A DNA stretch of 35,660 nt from Prevotella sp. (lineage in GTDB: Bacteria > Bacteroidota > Bacteroidia > Bacteroidales > Bacteroidaceae), in contig JAFZAP010000044.1 in the NCBI GenBank assembly GCA_017557185.1, forward strand, positions 1 to 35,660, in the 5' to 3' direction. The position numbers and the translations under genes are program-made. Below are positions 1 to 7,832 of this stretch, piece by piece (the stretch's first letter is position 1; each line of letters starts with the position of its first letter). A model generated the notes under the pieces. The model saw nothing but the letters and a program-made list of their open reading frames with translations. It made no database searches and had not been told where the DNA came from.

Positions 1-64
1 AACCTGCACGTCGCAAGACACCAGATCCTAAGTCTGACGCGTCTACCAATTCCGCCACAGGCGC
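1..64 (-). tRNA. tRNA-Leu (anticodon TAG), cut by the window edge
   Basis: On the minus strand the 5' acceptor arm GCGCCTG (64-58) is followed by TGGCGGAATTGGTAGACGC, the typical start of a bacterial leucine tRNA. The anticodon stem TCAGA/TCTGG encloses the loop CTTAGGA, so the anticodon is TAG. The long variable arm begins after it. The T arm and the 3' acceptor strand lie outside the window. Confidence 0.93.
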
Positions 65-341
65 TTGCGGAGATAGTTTGCGGGTGCAAAAGTACAATGT
101 TTTTGTGAAATATGCAAATTATTCTGCATTTTTCTTTCTCTCGAATCGCAATTTTACCATTTATTACTACTCGGCTAGCAAAGGTTTTTAAAAAACAACA
201 CGAACAACAAGGGACAACGTAAAGTTGTCCAACGTTGTCTGAGTTGTCTTAATAAACACACAACTCAGATAGTCTTTACAAAACAAATGGTTTTCGGGAT
301 CAATAAAGGTTTCAGGGTCTAATCCTATATCATTGCCTATT
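65..341. other. AT-rich intergenic stretch with two hairpins
   Basis: No coding region is visible. Two inverted repeats stand side by side. GGACAAC (212-218) pairs with GTTGTCC (224-230) over a 5-nt loop. CTGAGTTGT (239-247) pairs with ACAACTCAG (260-268) over a 12-nt loop. They share a GTTGTC theme. They could terminate transcription downstream of the S41 peptidase gene, but neither is followed by a clear T-run in that direction. Confidence 0.5.
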
Positions 342-1367
342 TTATCTCAACAAGCGGCGTGCATATTCAATGATGGTATCGATGCCAAGGGCGAAGTCGG
401 CATCGGTGAGGGAGATATTATAGTCGGGATCAATGCCGAACTCCGTTGACTGACGATTGCAGTCGTACATCGGACAGGCCGAGAATCTCACACTCCAGCC
501 ACAGGGCAGCTCTGAGGAGAAGGGCAAGCCGGCTCCACCGCCTGTGCGGTCGCCCACAACGGTGACGTTCGGGCAGCATTTCATGTACTTCACAAATTCG
601 TTGGCAGCGCTGAACACCCCGCGGTTGGTGAGCACGATGACGGGTTTCTGCCAGCGTAGTCCCTTCGACGGCTTCAACCGCTGTTCTTCCATCTTTGAGA
701 AGTCGTTGTGGCCGCGCCCCGTCTTATGCTGCATGTAGCCAACGAGGATTTCCTTGTTGGTGAAGCGCGCCGCCAGTTGTTCGGCTGAGGTGACGAGTCC
801 GCCGCCATTGCTGCGCAGGTCGATAATCAGGGCACGGCAGGGCGACAGGTAGTAAAGGATGTCGTCGAGGTTGCCTTCACCTAATTCATATCCAAACGAT
901 TCACAGCGCAGGTAGCCAGTCTGGTCGTCCAATATGCGGTACTGCATGCCTGAGGCAATGCGGTAATCAGTGCCGAGATATTTCCTGATGAGTGTGTCGC
1001 TGACATTGGCCGGGTAGTCCTCCTGCCACGACCAGTTTCGCGCCACGTCGAACGAGGAGTAGAGATTGACATGTCCGTCGCGCAGTTCGGAGAGCATGTT
1101 GGCTAACACCTCAAACTGTTGCGTCTTTGTCATCGCGGCATCGAACTGCGGCCGATAGCGCTGATAAACCTCATTCCAGTTGAGACCGTATTCCTTCTGC
1201 TTATAATCGAAGAAACAGTAGTGTTCATCGATGATGCGCCAGAGTGCTTCGAAGTTGCCTTGTGGGGTGTCGGCATATTCGTCTTCATCGACACAAGCCG
1301 TGAGGCTTCCGCCGATGACAGCCATCATAGCGATGACGCAGAGGTATTTCAGAATTGTCTTGAACAT
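342..1367 (-). CDS. S41-family (tail-specific protease-like) lipoprotein peptidase
   Basis: A secreted serine peptidase of the S41 (C-terminal processing protease) family, probably anchored as a lipoprotein. The chosen start (MFKTILKYL...) gives a signal peptide ending in the lipobox LTAC, with the lipidated cysteine at residue 25. A start 24 bases upstream would overlap the preceding gene and put eight polar residues before the signal. The S41 core is visible as RALIIDLRSNGGG, followed by VIVLTNRGVFSAANEF, which holds the nucleophile serine region, and VVGDRTGGGAG. No PDZ domain is evident, so this is the short form common in Bacteroidetes. It is the last gene of a minus-strand operon with parC and a barrel protein, 5 bases after the barrel gene. 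The substrate is unknown. Confidence 0.85.
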   Translation of the reverse strand: MFKTILKYLCVIAMMAVIGGSLTACVDEDEYADTPQGNFEALWRIIDEHYCFFDYKQKEYGLNWNEVYQRYRPQFDAAMTKTQQFEVLANMLSELRDGHVNLYSSFDVARNWSWQEDYPANVSDTLIRKYLGTDYRIASGMQYRILDDQTGYLRCESFGYELGEGNLDDILYYLSPCRALIIDLRSNGGGLVTSAEQLAARFTNKEILVGYMQHKTGRGHNDFSKMEEQRLKPSKGLRWQKPVIVLTNRGVFSAANEFVKYMKCCPNVTVVGDRTGGGAGLPFSSELPCGWSVRFSACPMYDCNRQSTEFGIDPDYNISLTDADFALGIDTIIEYARRLLR

Positions 1368-1372
1368 GGTCG

Positions 1373-2236
1373 TCAGAATCGTTTCGTCCATCCGAGCACC
1401 AGCAGATGACTGATGTGATGTTGTTTCAAGTCGTTCACCTTAGCTTGCTGGTAGTCGCCGAGATATCCGATGCGCAGCATGGATTGCGGTTTGCGGCGTG
1501 AGAGCGGGATGTCGAGTGTGAGCATGTGGCGCAGAGAAGGAGTGGCAGCAATGGTTGTCGGCACGATGTTATGATCGTAGTTGCCACGCGAGAAGATCTC
1601 GTAGTACGACTGCCCGTAGTTGGGTGAGAACACCAAGCCGATAAGAGGCACGCTGAGTTCATAGCGCAGGTAGGAAGTACGGCGGAACAACTGTAACTGC
1701 TTGGTGGCTGCCGCCGACGGCAGGAGTTGCACAGAGGCATAGGCTTGTGCAGGGTTGTTGCTGTTGCGAGTGTTGTAGAGAAATCCCACTTGTGCACCGA
1801 TACCGCCGCCAGCCTCCAGCGAGAGCTTGGGTGAAAGTTGCCAGTAGCGTCGCAGGTGATAGCCGAAGTGGTACATGCCTCCCAGCTCATCGTTGTTATC
1901 GGCACGGTTGCTGCCGAAGGAGACGGTTCCCTCGTTGACGAAGGTCTGCATGAACTGTCGCCAAGGCTTTCGGTTTTGGGAAATGAAGCGAATGTCGCTG
2001 CCGTTGTATTTCTCCTGTGAGAGATAGGTGTCGAGGATGTCGGCTTTTCCCACTGCTATCATCGTGGCCTTCTCCCTGATAGGAAGAGGGTCGGCGGGCT
2101 GTCCCTGCAGAGCCTCCTCAGGTGTGGTGGCTTGTGCGTTGGCAGAAAGCGGTAGTTGCGATGACATCGCAACAAACACAACCAGAAGAATGATTCTGCT
2201 GATGGAGTGGGGCAGGTGTCGGCTACATATCGTCAT
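1373..2236 (-). CDS. outer-membrane beta-barrel protein, DUF3316-like
   Basis: The 287-residue product starts with a signal peptide (hydrophobic SRIILLVVFVAMSS, probable cleavage after SANA). The rest alternates polar and hydrophobic residues with aromatic girdles, as in a small outer-membrane barrel, and ends in the strand-like LVLGWTKRF with a terminal Phe. The early segment (ADILDTYLSQEKYNGSDIRF) resembles the Bacteroidetes family DUF3316; that match is from memory and of medium certainty. The start overlaps the end of parC by 14 bases, so the two are probably translationally coupled. The role is unknown. The link to topoisomerase IV may be only shared transcription. Confidence 0.7.
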   Translation of the reverse strand: MTICSRHLPHSISRIILLVVFVAMSSQLPLSANAQATTPEEALQGQPADPLPIREKATMIAVGKADILDTYLSQEKYNGSDIRFISQNRKPWRQFMQTFVNEGTVSFGSNRADNNDELGGMYHFGYHLRRYWQLSPKLSLEAGGGIGAQVGFLYNTRNSNNPAQAYASVQLLPSAAATKQLQLFRRTSYLRYELSVPLIGLVFSPNYGQSYYEIFSRGNYDHNIVPTTIAATPSLRHMLTLDIPLSRRKPQSMLRIGYLGDYQQAKVNDLKQHHISHLLVLGWTKRF

Positions 2237-5200
2237 CGCTGAATAAACTTAGTTGGCCAGTCTTCGGGTCATATTTAAACTGAGGGCTGGGAGCATCATC
2301 GGCAGGAGGCTCAGGAGCTGGCGAGGGCTTCTCAACGGGTTTCTTTTCTTCTTGCTTCTTTGGCTCCTCTTTTTGTTTCTTGGGCTTCTCTTTCTTCTTG
2401 GGCTCCTCTTGTTTCTTAGGTTCTTCTTGCTTCTTAGGTTCTTCTTGCTTTTGGGGTTCTTCTTTTTGCTTCTTGGGCTTTACCGCCTGCTTCTTGGTTT
2501 TCTCTTTCTTCTCAACAGGCTTTTCTTCCTGCTCAGGAGGAGTAGAAGGAGTTTCCTCTTCGACAACCGGTTCCGGTTCAGCAACGGGTTCCGGTTCAGC
2601 AACGGGTTCTGGCTCAGCAACGGGTTCCGGCTCGACAACGGGTTCTGGTTCTGTGCCCTCGTCGTCATCGGCATCCGTTTCATCGAGCTCTGGTTCCGGC
2701 AGGCGAGTGGGCTCCAGCTCCTCGATCGATGCAATCTTCCACGTTGTGACGCGCTTGCCCTTTGCTTTGTAGCTCTTCACAGCGATGAAACTCTCTACAT
2801 CGACCTCCATCGCCTCGCGCGAAGCATCATCGCCGCCGAAGTTGATGAGGATGCGCGGATAGGGCTGGTCGGTGAGCAATACCAGTTGCGAGTTCTTGTT
2901 ATCGCCCATGAAGTTCTTATGCGTCTTCGTCGGTTCCATGAGGAAACGCTTGATGTACGGATAGCCTTGGTTGTCGGCATCGTACAGCACGGCACTCCAA
3001 ACCTTCTCCGGGTCGAACTTCTCGATGCACATGATGTCGTCCTCGTAGTGGTTGTTCAGGTCGAAGTTCGTGCAGTAGAAGTCGCAGTTCTTCAAGACAA
3101 CCAAGATAAGGTCGTCATCGTAGAACTCGCCGAGATATTTCCCGTGGTCGTCGTAGTTCAGTCGGTTCACATCGGGATCCCACCACACCTTCAGACCGCC
3201 CAGCGTACTGTGTCCGAGACTCTTCAGCGAGATGCGGTGTACGGGGTTCTTCGTCAGGATGTTACCCTTCACGCCACGACCTTTGATGAGCACGTCGGCA
3301 AACGAGCGTTCCATGAACAGCTTCTTGTTCTTGCTCTTGTTCTGCAGGATAGAGTCGAAGGTAATCTTGATGACCTCGGCCTCGCCGTTGGGGTTGGCGG
3401 TGAAGTAGAGAATCTTCGAGCCGGGCTTGCCTTGCGTGAGATCCACCTCTCTGTCACGGGTGATGGCAGGCACGTTGAAGCGTTTGATATAGCAGGGACC
3501 GCTCTTTCCGTCGCGGTACACCATATTATATGTCGTGCGCGAGTCGTTCTTCTTGAATACCTGTAAGTGCAGGATGTTCTTGCCCACGAAGAGCTTCTCT
3601 GCCACGCGCACCACCTTCATGCGACCATCGCGGTAGAAGATGATGATGTCATCGATGTCGGAGCAGTTGCAGACGAATTCGTCCTTCTTCAGGCCTGTGC
3701 CGATGAAGCCCTCCTGTCGGTTGATGTAGAGTTTCTGCGTGGCCTCGATGACCTTCGTAGCCTCGATGCTGTCGAAGTTGCGTATCTCCGTGCGGCGCGG
3801 GTGGTCCTTACCGTATTTCTCCTTGATGTAGCGGAACCATTCAATCGTGACGTCGACCATATGGGCCAAGTCATGCTTGATCTCCTTGATCTCCTTCTTA
3901 ACACGGGCGATGAGTTCGTCGGCCTTGTCCTTGTTGAACTTCAGGATGCGCTGCATCTTGATTTCCATGAGGCGCAGGATGTCGTCGCGTGTGATGTCGC
4001 GGATGAGCTTCTTGCGGAAGGGCTCCAGCCTACGTGTCAGGTGTTCGACGACGGCTTCCATGTTGGGAGCCTGCTCGAACTCTCGATCCTTATACATGCG
4101 TTCCTCGATGAAGATGCGCTCAAGCGAGGCGAAGAACAACTGCTCCTCAAGTTCAGCCTTGCGGATTTCCAGTTCGCGGCGCAAGAGTGACATCGTGGTG
4201 TCAACATTGTGGCGCAGCACATCGCTCACGGTGAGGAACTGTGGCTTCTGGTCCTGAATGACGCAGCAGTTGGGTGAGAGGTTGATCTCGCAGTCGCTGA
4301 AGGCATAGAGGGCGTCGATGGTCTTGTCGGACGACACGCCTGGTGCCAGATGCACCTGAATCTCAACGTCGGCAGCCGTGTTGTCATCGACTTTCTTTGC
4401 CTTGATTTTGCCTTTCTCGATAGCCTTCAGGATTGAATCGATGAGCGAAACGGTGGTCTTCGAATAAGGAATCTCGCGGATGACGAGTGTCTTCTGGTCG
4501 AGTTTCTCGATCTTTGCACGCACTTTCAACATGCCGCCACGCTGTCCGTCGTTGTATTTCGACACGTCGATCGAACCACCTGTGGGGAAGTCGGGGAACA
4601 GCCGGAAAGGCTCGCCGCGCAGGTAGCTGATTGCTGCATCGCAGAGTTCGTTGAAGTTGTGAGGCAGAATCTTCGAACTCAGACCGACGGCGATGCCTTC
4701 CGCACCCTGAGCCAGCAGCAGCGGGAACTTCGCGGGCAGCACGATGGGCTCCTTGTTTCGGCCGTCGTAGCTGAGCTGCCAGTCGGTAGTCTTCGGGTTG
4801 AAGACAACGTCGAGTGCGAATTTCGACAGACGAGCCTCGATGTAACGGGGTGCGGCAGAGCGGTCGCCCGTGAGGATGTTGCCCCAGTTGCCCTGTGTGT
4901 CGATGAGCAGTTCCTTCTGTCCCATCTGCACCAATGCGTCGCCGATGCTCGCATCGCCGTGAGGGTGGAACTGCATGGTGTGTCCCACGATGTTGGCAAC
5001 CTTGTTGAATCGTCCGTCGTCCATGCGCTTCATGGAGTGCAGGATGCGGCGCTGCACGGGTTTGAATCCATCTTCAATATGAGGTACGGCGCGTTCCAGA
5101 ATGACGTAGCTGGCATAGTCGAGAAACCAGTTCTGGTACATACCCGACAAATGGTGCACTACCGAGGCATCGAAGCGGTTGGCAGGGCGGTAGTCGGAAT

Positions 5201-5348
5201 GCTGTTCCGGGGCATCGGAGTCGTCTGTCGGTTCCGGGTTTTCAAGAGTTTCCGGATTCTCTTCGTTATCCGTTGAATCCTGTTCCTCTGGCTTCTCGGT
5301 CAGTTCGTTTTCGTTCAGAATTTCGTCGTCTTTTATCTTGTTGTCCAT
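2223..5348 (-). CDS. parC: DNA topoisomerase IV subunit A (ParC) with long charged tail
   Basis: The 1041-residue breakage-reunion subunit of topoisomerase IV, which decatenates replicated chromosomes together with ParE (not in this window). An acidic leader (about 1-55) precedes the winged-helix/tower core. The active-site tyrosine is Tyr169 in AAPRYIEARLS. The HPHGD motif is at 128-132. A canonical GyrA box is absent, which favours ParC over GyrA. From about residue 882 the protein has an unusual low-complexity tail: EPEPVA/V repeats, then K/Q/E/P-rich repeats, and finally KTGQLSLFSDDDM. The start at 5348 was chosen because it follows a TAnnTTTG promoter by about 22 bases; the frame stays open to 5900 but reads through the divergent gene. 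This is the first gene of the operon parC - barrel protein - S41 peptidase. Confidence 0.95.
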   Translation of the reverse strand: MDNKIKDDEILNENELTEKPEEQDSTDNEENPETLENPEPTDDSDAPEQHSDYRPANRFDASVVHHLSGMYQNWFLDYASYVILERAVPHIEDGFKPVQRRILHSMKRMDDGRFNKVANIVGHTMQFHPHGDASIGDALVQMGQKELLIDTQGNWGNILTGDRSAAPRYIEARLSKFALDVVFNPKTTDWQLSYDGRNKEPIVLPAKFPLLLAQGAEGIAVGLSSKILPHNFNELCDAAISYLRGEPFRLFPDFPTGGSIDVSKYNDGQRGGMLKVRAKIEKLDQKTLVIREIPYSKTTVSLIDSILKAIEKGKIKAKKVDDNTAADVEIQVHLAPGVSSDKTIDALYAFSDCEINLSPNCCVIQDQKPQFLTVSDVLRHNVDTTMSLLRRELEIRKAELEEQLFFASLERIFIEERMYKDREFEQAPNMEAVVEHLTRRLEPFRKKLIRDITRDDILRLMEIKMQRILKFNKDKADELIARVKKEIKEIKHDLAHMVDVTIEWFRYIKEKYGKDHPRRTEIRNFDSIEATKVIEATQKLYINRQEGFIGTGLKKDEFVCNCSDIDDIIIFYRDGRMKVVRVAEKLFVGKNILHLQVFKKNDSRTTYNMVYRDGKSGPCYIKRFNVPAITRDREVDLTQGKPGSKILYFTANPNGEAEVIKITFDSILQNKSKNKKLFMERSFADVLIKGRGVKGNILTKNPVHRISLKSLGHSTLGGLKVWWDPDVNRLNYDDHGKYLGEFYDDDLILVVLKNCDFYCTNFDLNNHYEDDIMCIEKFDPEKVWSAVLYDADNQGYPYIKRFLMEPTKTHKNFMGDNKNSQLVLLTDQPYPRILINFGGDDASREAMEVDVESFIAVKSYKAKGKRVTTWKIASIEELEPTRLPEPELDETDADDDEGTEPEPVVEPEPVAEPEPVAEPEPVAEPEPVVEEETPSTPPEQEEKPVEKKEKTKKQAVKPKKQKEEPQKQEEPKKQEEPKKQEEPKKKEKPKKQKEEPKKQEEKKPVEKPSPAPEPPADDAPSPQFKYDPKTGQLSLFSDDDM

Positions 5349-5370
5349 AGGTCTTTGGTAAATTATCTTG

Positions 5371-5378
5371 CAAAAATA
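5371..5378 (-). promoter_or_regulatory. -7 promoter element of parC
   Basis: Read on the minus strand this is TATTTTTG, matching the Bacteroidetes -7 consensus TAnnTTTG. It lies 22 bases before the parC start codon. No clear -33 TTTG is seen at the usual spacing. Confidence 0.6.
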
Positions 5379-5432
5379 CATAAAAAATGTGAGAAAAATA
5401 TCAGAAAAAGCATTTTTCTCACAATAATCATG

Positions 5433-5440
5433 TAAATTTG
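5433..5440 (+). promoter_or_regulatory. -7 promoter element of the FMN-binding protein gene
   Basis: TAAATTTG matches TAnnTTTG and stands 31 bases before the start codon at 5472. It is divergent from the parC promoter within a 120-bp shared intergenic region. Confidence 0.6.
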
Positions 5441-5471
5441 CACGGTGAAATGTAGAAATACGTAAAAGAAA

Positions 5472-5870
5472 ATGAATAACATGAAGAAAATGAAATCGGT
5501 AGTAGGAGCTATTCTCCTTGCTACATTTTTTATGAGTGCAATGCCTGGTGATGACACGATCACTCGCGAGGGTGCTACAACGATTGTCAACACGACCACT
5601 ATCGGCAAGAGCATTCAAGGCTATGCCGGCCCCACACCTCTGAAGATCTACATCGAGAAGAATAAGGTTGTAAAGGTGGAGACGCTGCGCAGCCAGGAAG
5701 GTCCGAAGTATATGGCGAAGGCCAAGAAGCTGCTCGAGAACTATCAGGGCAAGTCGGTGGCAAAGGCCAAGAAGCTGAAGGTGGATGCTGTCACAGGCGC
5801 AACGCTCACCAGCAATGCGCTGATGAAGAACGTCCAGAAGGGCCTCGAGTACTACGAGAAGAACAAGTAG
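5472..5870 (+). CDS. secreted FMN-binding domain protein with covalent flavinylation motif
   Basis: A 132-residue protein: an N-terminal signal peptide (VVGAILLATFFMSA) followed by a single FMN-binding domain of the NqrC/RnfG type. The sequence DAVTGAT (105-111) matches the D-x-x-[S/T]-G-A-[T/S] motif where the transferase ApbE attaches FMN through a phosphoester bond. Thr111 is the predicted attachment site. The protein is therefore probably a periplasmic or envelope one-electron flavin carrier, but no redox partner or apbE gene is adjacent. A start at the second Met-Lys pair (5481) is equally possible. A strong terminator follows directly. Confidence 0.85.
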   Translation: MNNMKKMKSVVGAILLATFFMSAMPGDDTITREGATTIVNTTTIGKSIQGYAGPTPLKIYIEKNKVVKVETLRSQEGPKYMAKAKKLLENYQGKSVAKAKKLKVDAVTGATLTSNALMKNVQKGLEYYEKNK

Positions 5871-5902
5871 GAATCCCGTAATCATTCCGTAACAATCCAT
5901 AG

Positions 5903-5938
5903 AAAAGTCCGGTTGAGCACATCAGCCGGACTTTTTTT
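5903..5938 (+). terminator. intrinsic terminator of the FMN-binding protein gene
   Basis: AAAAGTCCGG (5903-5912) pairs with CCGGACTTTT (5926-5935) around a 13-nt loop and runs into a T tract. Confidence 0.88.
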
Positions 5939-5955
5939 ATTCATGAAACCGCCTT

Positions 5956-6043
5956 TCATGATGCTAGAGCAGTCTTTTCATGATGCTGGAGCAGTCCTTT
6001 CATGATGCTGGAGCAGCCCTCTGATGATACTAGAGCAGCCCTC
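5956..6043. repeat. tandem array A, four copies of a 22-bp unit
   Basis: Units begin at 5956, 5978, 6000 and 6022 with exact 22-bp spacing. The core is TCATGATGCT(A/G)GAGCAG, which contains the small palindrome TGCT-rG-AGCA. The fourth copy is diverged at its start. There is no open reading frame through it. Confidence 0.85.
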
Positions 6044-6051
6044 TTATAAAG

Positions 6052-6157
6052 TAATATATGATATATTACCGACCAATATATAATATATTACTGACCAATA
6101 TATGATATATTACTTTACAATATATGATATATTACTCCACAATATATGATATATTAC
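6052..6157. repeat. tandem array B, five palindromes at 22-bp spacing
   Basis: Five copies of a 17-base palindrome, TAATATAT-g-ATATATTA in the best copy, start about every 22 bp (AATATAT at 6053, 6075, 6097, 6119, 6141). They are separated by short variable spacers such as CCGACC and CTTTAC. This is the same period as arrays A and C but an unrelated AT-only palindrome. Confidence 0.85.
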
Positions 6158-6184
6158 TTGATTAAACGCATCCTCCAGAATCAT

Positions 6185-6250
6185 CGGAGCAATGCTCAGG
6201 ATACATAGGAGCTGTGCTCTAGAAACAGCGGAGCATGGAGATAGATGAAA
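6185..6250. repeat. array C, three degenerate 22-bp units with GAGCAATGCTC palindromes
   Basis: CGGAGCAATGCTC (6185), AGGAGCTGTGCTC (6207) and CGGAGCATGGAG (6229) start exactly 22 bp apart. The palindrome centre at 6192 lies 132 bp (six units) from the first centre of array B, so B and C share one register. The same GAGC-nnn-GCTC theme recurs in array D at 27968. Confidence 0.7.
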
Positions 6251-6308
6251 ATACGCAGCTTTTCCGCAATAAACTTGCGTTTTATGTCAGAAATCGGAAT
6301 TGTTTTCT

Positions 6309-6316
6309 TAACTTTG
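6309..6316 (+). promoter_or_regulatory. -7 promoter element of the esterase gene
   Basis: TAACTTTG fits TAnnTTTG, 43 bases before the start codon at 6359. The -33 box is not obvious. Confidence 0.6.
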
Positions 6317-6358
6317 CATTCGCAAAATTCAGAATAATAAATAATAAAGGTTTACAAA

Positions 6359-7240
6359 ATGAAGAAACAACTATTGATTTTGGCATGTTGCCTTTTGCAA
6401 TGTGCCGTAGGACTCGCTCAAGGCTGGGGACAGCAGAGCAAGGTGATTACCGACAGCATGTATAGTGAGACGCTGAAGGCTTGGCGGGCATACAACGTGT
6501 TTGTGCCGCGCAGTTTCGAACAGGACAAGGATCGTCAGTATCCTGTTCTTTACCTGCTTCATGGCATGTGGGGAACGAATAAGGATTGGGACGGTCGCGG
6601 ACATGTGAAGGATGTGATGGACCAGCTCGTGGCTTCGGGCGAGGCTTGCGAGATGATCATCGTCATGCCGAATGCCGGCGGCGTCGTCGGGAAGGAGTGG
6701 AACGGCTATTTCAATATGAAGGGTTGGCCTTACGAGGACTTCTTCTTCAACGAGCTGATGCCGAAGGTGGAGAAGCAGTATCGCGTCATTGGCGACAAGC
6801 AGCATCGCGCTGTGGCAGGTCTGTCGATGGGCGGTGGCGGCTCAACGAGCTATGCTGAGCGACATGCTGATAAGTTCGGAGCGTGTTATGCCATGAGTGC
6901 GCTGATGGAACTCCCGCAGTACACACCTGAGCAAGAGCGTAACACTGACCTGGAGAGCATGGAAGGACAGCTCTACCTGACCGTTCGCCAGCTGGGATGC
7001 ACGAAATATGTGCGTGAGGCCAGCGATGACGTGAAGCAGCTGTTGCGCACAGTCAATTGGTTTGTTGACTGTGGCGACGACGACTTCCTGCTCGACCGCA
7101 ATCTGGAATTCTTCCAGGCTATGCGCGAAGCTCACATTCCTTGTCAGCTGCGTGTGCGCGACGGCGGTCACACTTGGGAGTACTGGCACTCAGCCCTTTA
7201 CACCTGTCTGCCTTTCGTGACCAGATGTTTTGGCAAATAA
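6359..7240 (+). CDS. secreted alpha/beta-hydrolase esterase (esterase D / feruloyl-esterase-like)
   Basis: The 293-residue product has a signal peptide (MKKQLLILACCLLQ..., probable cleavage after GLAQ) and one alpha/beta-hydrolase domain of the putative-esterase (EstD/Fes/antigen 85) family. The nucleophile is Ser156 in the elbow AGLSMGG. The oxyanion segment is LLHG (about 67-69). The acid is in the DCGDDD cluster (238-243) and the histidine is His271 in GGHTWEYW. Relatives cleave acyl or feruloyl esters from plant polysaccharide or act on small esters; the true substrate cannot be read. It stands alone between the repeat arrays and the sigma-factor operon. Confidence 0.85.
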   Translation: MKKQLLILACCLLQCAVGLAQGWGQQSKVITDSMYSETLKAWRAYNVFVPRSFEQDKDRQYPVLYLLHGMWGTNKDWDGRGHVKDVMDQLVASGEACEMIIVMPNAGGVVGKEWNGYFNMKGWPYEDFFFNELMPKVEKQYRVIGDKQHRAVAGLSMGGGGSTSYAERHADKFGACYAMSALMELPQYTPEQERNTDLESMEGQLYLTVRQLGCTKYVREASDDVKQLLRTVNWFVDCGDDDFLLDRNLEFFQAMREAHIPCQLRVRDGGHTWEYWHSALYTCLPFVTRCFGK

Positions 7241-7330
7241 ATGAAGTGAAGTTTTTTTGCGTTTCATGTCACATTTTTTGTATGTCTGCGTATAGTAGAC
7301 GAAAGAAACATTGAAAACAGAGCGTAAACA

Positions 7331-7813
7331 GTGACGACTGACGATTTCAAACGAGAGGCGCAAGCCGTGCGCCCACAGCTGATCAGCCAAGCCCGACGGT
7401 ATCTCGGTGATACCGACGATGCGGAAGATGTGGTGCAGGATGCATTGCTGAGGCTGTGGCAGATGCGCGAGCAGCTCAACTCGCCGTTGGTCCGGATGGC
7501 CGTAGTCGTCACACGCAACCTCGCTATCGACCACCTGCGTCGGCGCCGGCCTTATGCTTCGCTGGAACTGGTAGTCGCCGAAGAGGAACCTCAAGTCGAT
7601 CCTCGCACGGAGCGCATCCTTGCTATCATCGACACGTTGCCGCCCCTCCAGCAGACCATCCTTCGTCTGCGCCACATGGAAAGTATGGAGATGGCCGACA
7701 TCGCAGAGCTAACTGGAAGCAGCGAGGTGGCCGTTCGCCAAACCCTCAGCCGGGCTCGCAAGGCCGTGAGAGAGAAGTATGTGTCGTTGAAGTTAGTGGA
7801 AATGAATCAATGA
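7331..7813 (+). CDS. ECF-type RNA polymerase sigma factor
   Basis: A 160-residue group 4 sigma factor. Region 2 is about residues 10-65 (RYLGDTDDAEDVVQDALLRL, then NLAIDHLRRRR). Region 4 is about 105-150, with the helix-turn-helix MADIAELTGSSEVAVRQTLSRARKAVREKY. The start codon is GTG at 7331, chosen because the region 2 alignment starts there. It is the first gene of a four-gene operon with a membrane protein of anti-sigma type 20 bases downstream, so it probably controls an envelope response that includes its own operon. Confidence 0.93.
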   Translation: MTTDDFKREAQAVRPQLISQARRYLGDTDDAEDVVQDALLRLWQMREQLNSPLVRMAVVVTRNLAIDHLRRRRPYASLELVVAEEEPQVDPRTERILAIIDTLPPLQQTILRLRHMESMEMADIAELTGSSEVAVRQTLSRARKAVREKYVSLKLVEMNQ

Positions 7814-7832
7814 ATCATGAAGTTTTAAGCAT

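Noticed and set aside
2253-3566. A 437-codon plus-strand gene opposite parC
   Set aside because: It is the antisense shadow of the Lys/Glu/Gln-rich ParC tail and core. Its Leu/Phe-rich start is the complement of AAG/GAA codons, and ParC is unmistakable on the other strand.
5349-5900. N-terminal extension of ParC up to 5900
   Set aside because: The extension reads through the whole divergent FMN-binding gene and its promoter. Homology starts after 5348.
5956-6250. A CRISPR array
   Set aside because: Units are 22 bp long and abut with no unique spacers. Repeat sequences differ between blocks and no cas gene is nearby.
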